From positions 1 through 64,000 of the forward strand of contig CAMFHP010000001.1 in the NCBI GenBank assembly GCA_945952225.1: a DNA stretch of 64,000 bases. The letters are read 5' to 3'. How positions within the stretch are numbered: the stretch's first letter is position 1; each line of letters begins with the position of its first letter. The notes beneath the pieces are model-generated. The model worked only from the letters and a program-made list of their open reading frames with translations. It searched no databases and was not told the origin of the DNA. Shown here piece by piece: positions 27,263 through 37,939 of the stretch. This stretch comes from an uncultured Myxococcaceae bacterium. Its GTDB lineage: Bacteria; Myxococcota_A; Polyangia; Polyangiales; Ga0077539. The translations under genes were made by a program, and so were the position numbers.

Positions 27263-27942
27263 GGGCGACTCCCTTCGAAGCGCGCGTGGGCGCTGCGGTG
27301 TGTGGGCGGTGTGTGCGTGGGGCCGTGGGCCTCCGCGCTGCGAGGGAGCACCGCGTGTGCCGCGAGGAAATTCCCGCGTGATGGGCGACGTGGGGTGGGC
27401 GCCATCGTGGCGCGACGCCACGTGCGTGCGTTCTGCCCCGGGCGCGTGGGCGCGTCTCGAACACGCGGCTCTGCGTTCCGTGTGGTGGGCATCGCGTTCC
27501 GTGTGGTGGGCATCGCGTTCCGCGCGGTGGGCATCGCGTTCCGCGCGGTGGGCATCGCGTTCCGCGCAGTGGGCATCGCGTTCCGCGCGGTGGGCATCGC
27601 GTTCCGCGTGGTGGGTATCGCGTTCCGCGCGGTGGGCATCGCGTTCCGCGTGGTGGGCATCGCGTTCCGCGCAGTGGTCCCGGGGTTCCCGTTGGTCACC
27701 CCGGGCTGGTGTGTGCGGTCGCGTCGGAGTGTGCCTCCGACGCTGCATCATCCGCTTCGCCCGCCTCTGGGAGCGCCGGGCAGCGCTCGGTGCGATTCTC
27801 ACCGAAGCCCGGGGTGACCGCAGGAAACCCCGGCCGCGAGGTCGCCCACACCCCCGGCCACGCCGCAGCCCGCGCACTTTCGAAGCGCGCGGCAGCATCT
27901 CCGTTGACCGCGCGTGCGCTCTCCCCCGACCATCCGCCCCCG
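27263..27942. other. 680-base region without a supported gene
   Basis: No convincing gene. It contains a 21-base minisatellite (27473-27680). A minus-strand frame (27699 to 27259) reads through the repeat as a heptapeptide ARNAMPT series and overlaps the next start by 4 bases, but all three frames on both strands are open through a repeat of 21 bases, so coding is doubtful. The right-hand part is likely the promoter region of the FliA-type sigma gene at 27943. Confidence 0.6.
27473..27680. repeat. 21-base minisatellite, about 10 units
   Basis: Nine full units plus a partial one of gcgttccgcgcggtgggcatc; units differ mainly at gcg/gtg and by one or two bases (cgcg/cgtg, cagtg, ggtatc). The array lies upstream of the 148-residue protein and of the FliA-type sigma gene. 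A unit of 21 bases is two helical turns, so it could also present a phased binding surface. Confidence 0.95.
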
Positions 27943-28635
27943 ATGACCGCGAAGGGCTCCACGCGCGACGCCGAACGCGATGCGCTCGTGGCCGCGCATC
28001 TCACCTACGCGCGCAAGCTCGCGGTGCAGCTCTCGCGGGAGCTTCCGCGCGCCTTCGCCCTCGACGACCTCATCGCCGTGGCCCAGGCCGGACTCGTCGA
28101 CGCCGCGACGCGCTTCGACCCGTCACGCGGCGCGCAGTTCAGCACCTTCGCGTACTACCGCATCCGCGGCGCCGTGCTCGACCACGTGCGCGATGCCGCC
28201 TCGTCGAACCCCCACGTGCGCGCCCGCGCCGCCGCCGCAGCCGCCGTCGATGACCTCGTCGAGCAGCGCCTCGGAGACCCCGCCGTCACGCCCTACGCCG
28301 CCGCCCAGCAGGCCGCGCAGGCCCTCTCCGACATGCTCTGCGAGATGGCCACGGCGTACACCCTCGCCGACCTCGGGGAGCAGACCGCGCCGTCGGTTCC
28401 GCTCGATCCCGAGACGGCCTCCGTCGCGTCGGAGATGCGCGCGCACCTGGAGAGCAACCTCGCCGTGCTCCCCGAGCGCGAGCGCGCGATGCTCCAGAAG
28501 GTCTATTTTGAAGGGCTCACCATTGAACAGGCCGGGCGCGTCTTCGGCCTGAGCAAGAGCTGGTCGAGCAGGCTCCACGCACGCGCCGTCGGGCTCCTAC
28601 GCACGCGCCTGGCGGGCGTCTCCGACGGGCTTTGA
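27943..28635 (+). CDS. FliA/WhiG-type sigma-70 factor
   Basis: 230 residues. Region 2 (AHLTYARKLAVQLSRELP, LDDLIAVAQAGLVDAATRFDPSRG, FSTFAYYRIRGAVLDHVRD) and region 4 (LPERERAMLQKVYFEGLTIEQAGRVFGLSKSWSSRLHARA) are well conserved; region 3 is shorter. The pattern is that of flagellar/sporulation-type sigma factors of the FliA/WhiG group. No flagellar genes are nearby, so the target regulon may be developmental or stress-related. No ribosome site is obvious before the ATG. Confidence 0.9.
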   Translation: MTAKGSTRDAERDALVAAHLTYARKLAVQLSRELPRAFALDDLIAVAQAGLVDAATRFDPSRGAQFSTFAYYRIRGAVLDHVRDAASSNPHVRARAAAAAAVDDLVEQRLGDPAVTPYAAAQQAAQALSDMLCEMATAYTLADLGEQTAPSVPLDPETASVASEMRAHLESNLAVLPERERAMLQKVYFEGLTIEQAGRVFGLSKSWSSRLHARAVGLLRTRLAGVSDGL

Positions 28636-28654
28636 CATCGCGTCGGGTGTGTCT

Positions 28655-29257
28655 TCAGAGCGCGTGCGAGGGCAGCGCGTTCTGCGCGCGGGGAAGGCAC
28701 CAGACCTGATCCGAGAGCCAGCGTCCGTCGGTCTGGTGGTACGTGGTGTACACGAGCGCGCCGCGGGTCATGCGCAGCCGCACCACGGGGTGACCGTCTT
28801 CGGTGTCCTCTGCGAGGGAGTCCCACTCGGGATACGCGTGGCCGCCCTGCGACGTGAGATACGCGCGGCACGCCACGATGGTCTCGGGCGTGATCTGCGC
28901 GCGCAGCGCCGCCACGAAGGTCGCGCGAAAGGCCTCGTCGTTGCCCGTGCGAAGAAGATCCGCCTGGGCCTCGATGGCCGCGCGCGGCGTCGAGAGATCC
29001 ACGCGGGCGAGGGCGTCGGGCTGCGTGGGCGGTGCGGGCTGCGCGGCGGGTGTGGGGGTGGTCGAGGGCGCTTCGGGCGCGCGCTCGCTGTGGTGCGGTG
29101 GGGCTTCGATGGGCGCGTCGTTGCGGGGCATCGGCGGCGGCGCGGGCGGGCGGCGCGTGACGAGCGCAATGGTCATCACGCCGATGGCGATGAAGAGGCT
29201 CAGGCCGAGGGCGGCGAAGAGCACGTGCTTGCCCGAGAGGGTGTTGCGCGGAGGCAT
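28655..29257 (-). CDS. single-pass membrane protein of unknown function
   Basis: 200 residues. A TM helix near 11-34 (VLFAALGLSLFIAIGVMTIALV) is followed by a Pro/Ala/Thr-rich linker (about 35-85) and a C-terminal domain (about 90-200) that ends with a region resembling a small nuclear-transport-factor-2-like fold (AIEAQADLLRTGNDEAFRATFV). One pair of Cys (CRAYL, VWCLP) may form a disulfide in the periplasm. The family is not recognised. Confidence 0.72.
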   Translation of the reverse strand: MPPRNTLSGKHVLFAALGLSLFIAIGVMTIALVTRRPPAPPPMPRNDAPIEAPPHHSERAPEAPSTTPTPAAQPAPPTQPDALARVDLSTPRAAIEAQADLLRTGNDEAFRATFVAALRAQITPETIVACRAYLTSQGGHAYPEWDSLAEDTEDGHPVVRLRMTRGALVYTTYHQTDGRWLSDQVWCLPRAQNALPSHAL

Positions 29258-29335
29258 CGGTAGGGCCTCGTTTCTAGTGACTCTCGCGGCCGTTGGCCAT
29301 CGCCGCGGATTTCACAGAATGCGGGAGCGGTGATG

Positions 29336-29341
29336 TAGAGT
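29336..29341 (+). promoter_or_regulatory. -10-like TAGAGT, 9 bases before GTG 29351
   Basis: TAGAGT is separated from the GTG by ccgcgcgcc, leaving no ribosome-binding sequence. Same arrangement as the genes at 41816 and 42692. Confidence 0.45.
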
Positions 29342-29350
29342 CCGCGCGCC

Positions 29351-32300
29351 GTGACGAAACCCTCGATTTCTGAAGCGTCGGCGCGCACGTCTGCGGGCCT
29401 CCAGGCGCTGCTGGTGCCGTTTGTCTGCTTCTTCCTGTCGGGCGCGTCGGGCCTCGTGTTCGAGGTCATCTGGACGCGCATGCTCACGCTGGTCTTCGGC
29501 GCCTCGACGCCCGCGATCAGCACGGTGCTCAGCGCCTACATGGGCGGACTCGCGCTCGGGTCGTTCCTGTTCGGTCGCTTCACCGATCGGTTGAAGTTCC
29601 CGATTCTCACGTACGCCGCGATGGAAGCGGGCGTCGGAATGTTCTCGCTGCTGATCCCCCTCGTGGTGCGCGGGGTCTATCCCCCCATCTCGCACTGGAT
29701 CACCAACCACGGCGGCAACCGCTTCGACGTCTTCACCCTCCTGCGCTTCGCGGTGGTGGCCCTGGTGCTCCTGCCGCCGACGACCCTCATGGGCGCGACG
29801 CTGCCGCTCCTCGCGCGACACTTCGTACGCCAGGGCGGCGCGCTCGGTCAGCGCGTGGGCGCGCTCTACGCGGTCAACACCTTCGGCGCCGTGGCGGGCA
29901 CGCTCCTCGCGGGCTTCTACCTCCTGCCCTCGATCGGCCTCTCGTGGACGAACGCCGTCGCGGGATGCACCAACCTCACGCTCGCGGCGCTCATCGTGGT
30001 GTTCCGCAAGCCGCTGCTCGGCGGCGCGTGGCCCACGTCGTGGCGTGAGCTGCTGCCCGCGCGCGAGTCCGTCGACCTCGCGGTGCCCGAGGGCGAGACC
30101 GCGCCCGATGCGTCCGACGACGCGGGTGACGACGAGGTGCTCGAAGAGACGTCGTCGCGTGCGGTGCGCACGGCCACGCTCATCGCCGCGGCGGGCTCGG
30201 GCTTCGCGGCGCTCGCGTACGAGCAGATCCTCACGCGCGCGCTCGACATGGTGATCGGCTCGTCGGTCTATTCGTTCTCGATCATCCTGGTGGGCTTTCT
30301 CGTGGGCATCGGCGGCGGAAGCGCGCTGGCCTCGGCGATCTTGAAGGCCCGTCCCACGCCCTTCGCGACGGTGGTCTTCGCGGGATCCATCGAGGCCGTG
30401 GCGCTGCTCCAGTACGTGATCTACCAGACGAACCTCTCGCGGCTCGTGTGGGCGGTGACCACGGTGGCCGTGCTGCTCGGCACCTCGATCGCGGCGACGT
30501 GGCGGCGGCCCGTGCTGGCCCTCGGCGTGACGCAGCTCCTCATCGCCGCGGGCGCCATCGTCACGTACTTCTTTCAAGACCGCATTCCGCGGATGTTCGT
30601 GTACCTGGCCCTCAGCGCCACCACGAACTGCGATGCGAACGAGGTGGTGAAGTTCTCGCAGCACGTGGGCGCCATCCAGGGACTGTCGTTCCTCGTTGCG
30701 CTGCTGTGTGCGTTGCCCGCGGCGGTGGGCATGGGCGCGGCGTTTCCGTTGGGGGTGCGGGCCTACGCGCGCGGCCTCTCGAAGATCGGCAGCGACACGG
30801 GCGCCGTGTACTCGGTGAACACCATCGGGTCGATTCTGGGGTCGTTTCTCACGGGCTTTCTCATCATGCCCGCGGTGGGCATGGAGACGGCCATGTACAT
30901 CGCCGTCGCGGTGAACCTCGCCATCGCCCTGGTGCTCTTTCTCGCCTCGCCGGGTGAGGAGCCCGTGAAGTACGTGCTCGTGCCCATGGCGGCCGTGCTG
31001 CTCGCGGTCACGGGCACCGGCGCGGTGCTCGGTCGCGACGGACGCGTGGCGCGCTCGCAGGGCTCGCTGCGGCTCTTTCCGCGCGCGTGGGACCAGGCCG
31101 AGATGACCACCGGCGTGTTCCGTCTCTCGCTCGCCGACGGCATGGTGCGGCGCCAGAACGGACGCTGCATCGAAGACCAGCCCGGCGAGCGTCAGCGCGC
31201 CATCGGCGGCGACAACCCGGTGTACTACCGCGACGGCGTCACCACGACGGTGACCGTCGAGCGCTGGTCGCTCGGCGGCGAGAAGGTGCACTTCGCGCTG
31301 AAGAACAACGGCAAGGTCGACGCTTCGAACGGCGACGACATGCCCACGCAGGTGCTCGTCGCGGGCTATCCGCTGCTGCTCCATCCGCGGCCCGCCAACG
31401 AGCTCGACGTGGCCGTCGTGGGCTTCGGCTCGGGCGTCACCATCGGCACCACGTTGCAGTTCCCCGTGCGTCGCGTCGACGTGATCGAGCTGGAGCGCTG
31501 GATCCCCGACGCGGCCCGCTACTTCGCCGACGTGAACCACCTCACGTTCACGCCGGAGCGGGCGTTTCCCTTCGTGACCGCGGACCGTCTCACCGTGCTC
31601 AACAACGACGGTCGCAACTTTCTCGCGGCCACCGACCGTCGCTACCACGTGGTGATCTCCGAGCCCTCGAACCCGTGGATCACCGGCGTCTCGAACCTCT
31701 TCACCGCGGATCACTTCCGCGCGGCGACGCAGGCGCTCACCCCCGACGGCATCTTCGTGCAGTGGGTGCAGCTCTACGAGATGTCGCCGAACAACATCAA
31801 GACGATCTACCGCACCTTCGCGTCGGTGTTTCCGCACGTGCGGGTCTTCGCGGCCGACGCGTACAGCTCGGACACGATCATGCTCGGGTCGTTCAGGCCC
31901 ATCACGCTCGACCCTGCGACGCTCGACCGTCGCCTCGCGGATCCGACGGTGCGCGCGGCCATCGAGCCCTCGCACGCCACGGGGAGCACCGACCTTCTCG
32001 CGCGCATGCTCCTCGGGTCGCGCGACGAGGTGAACCGCTTCACCACGCTCGAAGAGCACCTCGAACGCGGCGAGTGGCGCGCGGACCTTCGGGCCACGGG
32101 GCTCGGCGAGTGCAACCTCCCGACGTGCCGCCGTCGGCCCGCGCCGATCAACACCGACGACAACGCGCTCATCGAGTTCGCGGCGCCGCGCGACCTCATC
32201 GGCTTCGACGCCTTCACGGGCTACGTCGAGACGATGTACGCCGACGAGTGGAGCTACGGCATGGCCGAGCGCGAGGTCGCGATGCCCACGGACCCCGCGG

Positions 32301-33004
32301 AGCGCATGCGCTTGATGGCGCGTCTCGGCGTGTCGCTGCTCTCGGCGGGGCGTCCGTCGCGCGCGGGGCAGGTGCTCGACGCGGCGGCCTCGATCCGTGG
32401 TGCCGATGGGCGCGAGCTGCGCGTGCCCGAGATGATGCGCGGCGCGAGCATCTGGAACGCCGTCACCTCACCGCGCGAGCCCACGATCCGGCTGGAGCCT
32501 CCGGTGCCCGGCGCGTCGATGACCGCCGAGGGGGCGCGGCTGCTCACGGAGACCTTCGACCGCGCGCGCACGGCCATCGACCGCGGGTCGTACAGCACGG
32601 CGCTGGAGATTCTCTCGGGCCTTCCCGTGAACGTGCGCGAGCAGTCGGGCCCCGGTCTGCGGCTGATGTACGGCTACCTGCTGTACCGCGTGTCGAACGG
32701 CGAGACCGGCGACCTGCGCTACGCCGAGGCCGCGGAGACGCTCGAAGCCCTCGCCCACGACGAGCCCGCGTGGACCGAGCGCCACCCCGAGGTGCACTAC
32801 CTCATCGGCCGCGCGCGCTTTCGCAATGGCGACTTCGCGGTGTCGGTGCAGGCCATGGGGCGCTTCATCGACGCGTCGCGGAACCCCATTCGCGGCGAGC
32901 ACGAGCTCCCCGCCGTGGCCCGCGACCTCGACGAGCCCGAGGCTGCCAGCGCGCCCGTCACCGACGCGCCGGGCGAGAGCGTGAAGGACACGCGCGCGCC
33001 CTGA
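29351..33004 (+). CDS. large fused multi-helix membrane protein / spermidine-synthase-like protein with helical tail
   Basis: 1217 residues, GTG start. N-terminal helices span about 1-240, with an acidic linker (about 240-275, rich in Glu/Asp), then more helices to about 560. The Rossmann domain follows (VAVVGFGSGVTIG near 690; VIELERW; ISEPSNPWITGVSNLF near 770; GIFVQWVQLYEM). The C-terminal 240 residues are TPR-like helices. It is the longer paralogue of 10819-13677: both have the SEPSNPW loop in place of the spermidine-synthase DSTDP and a TPR tail. Substrate unknown; the membrane part may be a channel, sensor or lipid-modifying module. Confidence 0.86.
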   Translation: MTKPSISEASARTSAGLQALLVPFVCFFLSGASGLVFEVIWTRMLTLVFGASTPAISTVLSAYMGGLALGSFLFGRFTDRLKFPILTYAAMEAGVGMFSLLIPLVVRGVYPPISHWITNHGGNRFDVFTLLRFAVVALVLLPPTTLMGATLPLLARHFVRQGGALGQRVGALYAVNTFGAVAGTLLAGFYLLPSIGLSWTNAVAGCTNLTLAALIVVFRKPLLGGAWPTSWRELLPARESVDLAVPEGETAPDASDDAGDDEVLEETSSRAVRTATLIAAAGSGFAALAYEQILTRALDMVIGSSVYSFSIILVGFLVGIGGGSALASAILKARPTPFATVVFAGSIEAVALLQYVIYQTNLSRLVWAVTTVAVLLGTSIAATWRRPVLALGVTQLLIAAGAIVTYFFQDRIPRMFVYLALSATTNCDANEVVKFSQHVGAIQGLSFLVALLCALPAAVGMGAAFPLGVRAYARGLSKIGSDTGAVYSVNTIGSILGSFLTGFLIMPAVGMETAMYIAVAVNLAIALVLFLASPGEEPVKYVLVPMAAVLLAVTGTGAVLGRDGRVARSQGSLRLFPRAWDQAEMTTGVFRLSLADGMVRRQNGRCIEDQPGERQRAIGGDNPVYYRDGVTTTVTVERWSLGGEKVHFALKNNGKVDASNGDDMPTQVLVAGYPLLLHPRPANELDVAVVGFGSGVTIGTTLQFPVRRVDVIELERWIPDAARYFADVNHLTFTPERAFPFVTADRLTVLNNDGRNFLAATDRRYHVVISEPSNPWITGVSNLFTADHFRAATQALTPDGIFVQWVQLYEMSPNNIKTIYRTFASVFPHVRVFAADAYSSDTIMLGSFRPITLDPATLDRRLADPTVRAAIEPSHATGSTDLLARMLLGSRDEVNRFTTLEEHLERGEWRADLRATGLGECNLPTCRRRPAPINTDDNALIEFAAPRDLIGFDAFTGYVETMYADEWSYGMAEREVAMPTDPAERMRLMARLGVSLLSAGRPSRAGQVLDAAASIRGADGRELRVPEMMRGASIWNAVTSPREPTIRLEPPVPGASMTAEGARLLTETFDRARTAIDRGSYSTALEILSGLPVNVREQSGPGLRLMYGYLLYRVSNGETGDLRYAEAAETLEALAHDEPAWTERHPEVHYLIGRARFRNGDFAVSVQAMGRFIDASRNPIRGEHELPAVARDLDEPEAASAPVTDAPGESVKDTRAP

Positions 33005-33036
33005 CGTCACCACCCCCCGACGGCTCCGTGTGAAGG

Positions 33037-33052
33037 GCAACCTACAGGTTGC
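33037..33052. terminator. possible hairpin at convergent gene ends
   Basis: 6-base stem gcaacc / ggttgc with a 4-base loop, straddling the stop codon of the minus-strand acetyltransferase and 33 bases after the plus-strand stop at 33004. Weak; may only be chance. Confidence 0.3.
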
Positions 33053-33524
33053 GGATCATGCGGAGCCGCACGGTCTCGAAGCCCATCTCTTCGTAGAGCT
33101 TTCGCGCGACCACGTTGTCGGCGTCGACGCCGAGCCCGATGCTGCGCAGGCCGCGCTCGCGGGCGACCTCTTCGGCCTTCTCGACGAGGAGCCTTCCCCA
33201 GCCCCGCGAGCGGTACTGCTTCGCGATGGCCATGGTGTTCACCCACAGCCGCGGAATGCCCGTGCGGAGGTCTTCCTGCTCGGTGAGCCAGAGGTGACCC
33301 GCGTAGAGGCCCTCGTCGTCTTCGAGCACGTAGAGCACGGCCTTGTTGGCCGTGGGGCCTTCGTCGGTCCACACGTAGCGGCTCTTGAGCACGGCGGGCC
33401 AGCGTTCGCGAAAGCGCTGTCGATCTTCGTCGGGAGCGAAGCGCAGGGTGGCGAGCCCGGTCTCGATGTCGAGGGCGACAAACGACTCCCAGTCCGACTC
33501 GCGATAGCGTCGCAGCGTGGCCAT
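33042..33524 (-). CDS. GNAT-family N-acetyltransferase
   Basis: 160 residues from ATG 33524. The GNAT core is readable: LRRYRESDWESFVALDIETG at the start, LYAGHLWLTEQ (beta 4), IPRLWVNTMAIAKQYRSRGWGRLLVEKAEEVARERG (acetyl-CoA loop QYRSRGWG near 108-115) and VDADNVVARKLYEEMGFETV at the end. Acceptor unknown; could be ribosomal, an aminoglycoside-like or a small molecule. Cytoplasmic. Confidence 0.92.
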   Translation of the reverse strand: MATLRRYRESDWESFVALDIETGLATLRFAPDEDRQRFRERWPAVLKSRYVWTDEGPTANKAVLYVLEDDEGLYAGHLWLTEQEDLRTGIPRLWVNTMAIAKQYRSRGWGRLLVEKAEEVARERGLRSIGLGVDADNVVARKLYEEMGFETVRLRMIRNL

Positions 33525-33590
33525 CACCGCGGATGTTCTTCTCCGCGGACGCGATGCGTCAAGCGCATCCTCGCGGGCCGCGACGTGCGG

Positions 33591-33596
33591 TAGTTT
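33591..33596 (+). promoter_or_regulatory. -10-like TAGTTT, 11 bases before ATG 33608
   Basis: TAGTTT precedes the MscS-type gene by 11 bases; the interval (cacgccccctc) has no ribosome-binding sequence. Confidence 0.4.
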
Positions 33597-33607
33597 CACG
33601 CCCCCTC

Positions 33608-34600
33608 ATGCAGCCGCAGCACGCACCGAGCGCCGGGTGGATCGACGCCCTCGGCAGCACCGCCACCCATCTCTGGGACGCCGTTCCCGACGTGCTCCAG
33701 CACGTGCTCGCGGCCTCGCTGCGCGTGGCGGTCACCGTGGCCCTCGCGCGCGCCCTGCTGCGCCTCGTGCCCGCCCTCGAAAAACTGGTGGTGAGCCGCG
33801 CGTCGAAGGTTCCCGCGTCGCGGTCTCTCTCGTCGGACTCGCTCGCTTCGACGGGCCGTCGCGTGGCCACGCTCGTGAAGGTCGTGGGCAGCGTGGCGCG
33901 CGCGGGCATCGGAGGATTCACCGCGGTGATGGTGCTCGGCGCCGTGGGCATCGACATCGCGCCGCTCATCGCCGGCGCGGGCATCGCGGGCGTGGCCGTG
34001 GGCTTCGGCGCGCAGTCGATCGTGAAGGACTTCTTCGCGGGCTTCTTCATCGTGCTCGAGAACCACTTCGACGTGGGCGACACGGTGACCATCAACAGCG
34101 TCACGGGGGTGGTCGAAGAGATGACCATGCGCGTGACCGTGCTGCGCGACAGCGCGGGCGCGCTGCACTACCTGCCCAACGGCACCATCACCACGACGAC
34201 GAACCGCACGGCGGGCTGGGTGCAATCCGCGGTCGAGGTGTGGAGCCCGGTGGCCGTGTCGGCCGTCGAGGTGCGCCGCGTGCTCGACGAGGTGTGCGCC
34301 GCGGTCAACGCGAAGAAGGATGGGACCGTGCGTCCGCTCACGGCGGTCGAGGCCGAGGGCCCGACGGAGCTCAACGGCGAGCGCATGACGTGGAAGCTCA
34401 AGGCCCGCGCGCGAACGGGGGAGGTTCATGGTGTGCGCGCGCTGATGGTGGCGGCGTTGCAGCAGCGCGTGCCCGTCGACGAGCGCGGGGTGTTCGACTG
34501 GGCCGAGGCCGTGAAGACCACGGTGAAGCCCGAGCCCGCGCGTGACGAACGCGGTGACGGCGACGGAGACGCGGGCGCGGAATCGTCGGGCGAAGGGTGA
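33608..34600 (+). CDS. mscS: MscS-family mechanosensitive channel
   Basis: 330 residues. Hydrophobic helices at about 30-50 and 95-140; the pore helix region has the glycine/alanine pattern GAGIAGVAVGFGAQSIVKDFFAGFFIVLEN (about 120-150), and the beta domain starts with FDVGDTVTINSVTGVVEEMTMRVTVLR. The C-terminal part is the alpha/beta chamber. It releases solutes under hypo-osmotic tension in the inner membrane. The tail is Gly/Asp-rich. Gene symbol used loosely; several MscS paralogues are usual in these genomes. Confidence 0.93.
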   Translation: MQPQHAPSAGWIDALGSTATHLWDAVPDVLQHVLAASLRVAVTVALARALLRLVPALEKLVVSRASKVPASRSLSSDSLASTGRRVATLVKVVGSVARAGIGGFTAVMVLGAVGIDIAPLIAGAGIAGVAVGFGAQSIVKDFFAGFFIVLENHFDVGDTVTINSVTGVVEEMTMRVTVLRDSAGALHYLPNGTITTTTNRTAGWVQSAVEVWSPVAVSAVEVRRVLDEVCAAVNAKKDGTVRPLTAVEAEGPTELNGERMTWKLKARARTGEVHGVRALMVAALQQRVPVDERGVFDWAEAVKTTVKPEPARDERGDGDGDAGAESSGEG

Positions 34601-34613
34601 GCTTCGAAACGCC

Positions 34614-34650
34614 GACGCCGCCCGTCGCGGTGAAGCGGAGGGGCGGCGTC
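34614..34650. terminator. strong hairpin between mscS and the atp operon
   Basis: Perfect 10-base stem gacgccgccc / gggcggcgtc with a 17-base loop, in the 103 bases between convergent stops (mscS at 34600 and atpG at 34704). Likely a bidirectional terminator, and the physical end of the atp operon. Confidence 0.65.
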
Positions 34651-34703
34651 GCGCGGTGACCGTGTGCTTCGCGGGCGCGATCAGGGAGCGCCGCGCGGAG
34701 GGG

Positions 34704-35597
34704 TCATTCCTTGATGGCCTCGGCGCCGCCGATGATCTCCATGAGCTCCTTCGTAATCGCGGCCTGGCGGGCGCGGTTGTACTGGAGCGTCAGCGAGCTG
34801 ATCATCTTCTTCGCGTTGGTGGTGGCGTTGTCCATCGCGGTCATACGGGCGCCGTGCTCGCTCGCGTTCGATTCGAGCATCGCGCGGAACACCGAGACCT
34901 CGACGTACATCGGCAGCAGGCGCTCGAGGAGGGCCTCGCGCGACGGCTCATAGATGAAGTCCACCTGGGCGCTGCCACCCTGCACGGGGGCGTCGTCGGT
35001 GGCCGTGGTGCCCGTGTCGATGGGGAGCACCTGCACGAAGGTGGGCTTCTGGCTGATCGCGCTGCGGAACTCGCTGAACAGCAGGATCACCTGGTCGAAC
35101 TCGCCCGCGGTGAAGGCGTTCATGAACCCGCGGGCGATCTCCGCGGCCTTCGAAGCGTCGCCCTCGGGGAGGCCGGTGAACTCCTGCGCGATGGCGGTGC
35201 CACGGCGGCGGAAGAAATCGCGACCCTTGCGGCCCACGGTGGCGAGGGAGACGTCGAAGCCCTGCTCTTCGAGCTCGCGGAGCTTGATCGACGCCGCGCG
35301 GATCATCGACGAGTTGAACGCGCCGGCGAGGCCGCGGTCGCTCGTGAACACCACCAGAAGCACCTTCTTCACGGGGCGAACCGTGAGGAGCGGGTGCACG
35401 CCCTCGTCGCCCGCCGACGCGCCGCGGGCCACCGAGCGGAGCACGTCGGCCGTGCGCTGCGCGTAGGGGCGGAGGTCGGAGATGCGCTGCTGGGCGCGGC
35501 GCAGACGAGCCGCGGCGACCATCTTCATGGCGCGCGTGATCTTCTGCGTGTTCTTCACCGACGCGATGCGCCGGCGGATGGACTTCAGAGACGGCAT
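34704..35597 (-). CDS. atpG: ATP synthase F1 gamma subunit
   Basis: 297 residues, normal length. The start MPSLKSIRRRIASVKNTQKI and the following MVAAARLRRAQ segment match the gamma N-terminal coiled coil. LLVVFTSDRGLAGAFNS is the usual beta/alpha core, and the C-terminal MDNATTNAKKMISSLTLQYNRARQAAITKEL is the highly conserved helix. It couples proton flow to catalysis as the rotor. It is the last gene of this atp cluster: a hairpin follows, and no atpD or atpC is present downstream. Confidence 0.98.
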   Translation of the reverse strand: MPSLKSIRRRIASVKNTQKITRAMKMVAAARLRRAQQRISDLRPYAQRTADVLRSVARGASAGDEGVHPLLTVRPVKKVLLVVFTSDRGLAGAFNSSMIRAASIKLRELEEQGFDVSLATVGRKGRDFFRRRGTAIAQEFTGLPEGDASKAAEIARGFMNAFTAGEFDQVILLFSEFRSAISQKPTFVQVLPIDTGTTATDDAPVQGGSAQVDFIYEPSREALLERLLPMYVEVSVFRAMLESNASEHGARMTAMDNATTNAKKMISSLTLQYNRARQAAITKELMEIIGGAEAIKE

Positions 35598-35654
35598 GAG
35601 GCTCCTCGGGCGGCGAGCGCGCGGCGGAGTGCACCGCGCGCAGGCCGCGTCACA

Positions 35655-37352
<1,698 letters not shown>

Positions 37353-37399
37353 TCAAGCCCGCGGGCGCTCTCTACATCGTTGGGGGAGTGGAAGAACCT

Positions 37400-37939
37400 T
37401 CAGTTGGCCGCCGCGGACTGGCGGATCTCGTCGAGTCGCGCCTTGAGGCTGCCGTCGTAGACCTTGTCGCCGATGCGGGTGACCATGCCCCCGATCAGCG
37501 TCGCATCGACCTTGTGCGAGACCGCCACGGTCTTGCCCGTGAGCTTCTCGAGCGCGGTGCGCACGCGGGCGAGCTGGGCCTCGGTGAGCGCCGTCGCGCT
37601 GGAGACCTCCGCGTGCACCTTGCCTGCGCGCTCGTCGGCGAGGGCCGCGAGCGACTCGGCCACCGCGGGGATCAGCGCGCCGCGGCGACGGTCGGTGAGC
37701 AGAAGCGCGAAGTTGCGCGTGGTGGGCGACACGCCGAGGCGCGCGAGCACGTCGGACATCACGGCGCGGCGCGGCTCGTGGGCCACCACGGGGTTCGAGA
37801 GCAGGGCCGAGAGCTCGGGGCTGCCCGCGATCGTGGCGGCGACGTTCTTCACCTCGCGGGTGAGGGCGTCGAGGCGGTTCTCCTCCACGCCGATCATGTA
37901 CAGGGCCTTCGCGTAGCGACGGGCGATGGGGGTGCTCAC
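37400..37939 (-). CDS. atpH: ATP synthase F1 delta subunit (OSCP)
   Basis: 179 residues, normal length. N-terminal PIARRYAKALYMIGVEEN is the characteristic delta start; the C-terminal portion has GKTVAVSHKVDATLIGGMVTRIGDKVYDGSLKARLDEI, the conserved OSCP end. It links F1 alpha to the peripheral b/b' stalk. GTG start overlapping the atpF stop by 4 bases. Confidence 0.97.
   Translation of the reverse strand: MSTPIARRYAKALYMIGVEENRLDALTREVKNVAATIAGSPELSALLSNPVVAHEPRRAVMSDVLARLGVSPTTRNFALLLTDRRRGALIPAVAESLAALADERAGKVHAEVSSATALTEAQLARVRTALEKLTGKTVAVSHKVDATLIGGMVTRIGDKVYDGSLKARLDEIRQSAAAN

Noticed and set aside
27473-27680. The tandem array as a possible CRISPR
   Set aside because: Units are contiguous with no unique spacers, and no cas genes are present.
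27259-27699. A 146-residue minus-strand frame coding ARNAMPT repeats
   Set aside because: The repeat unit is a multiple of three and stop-free in all frames, so an open frame is expected by chance. No ribosome site or domain.
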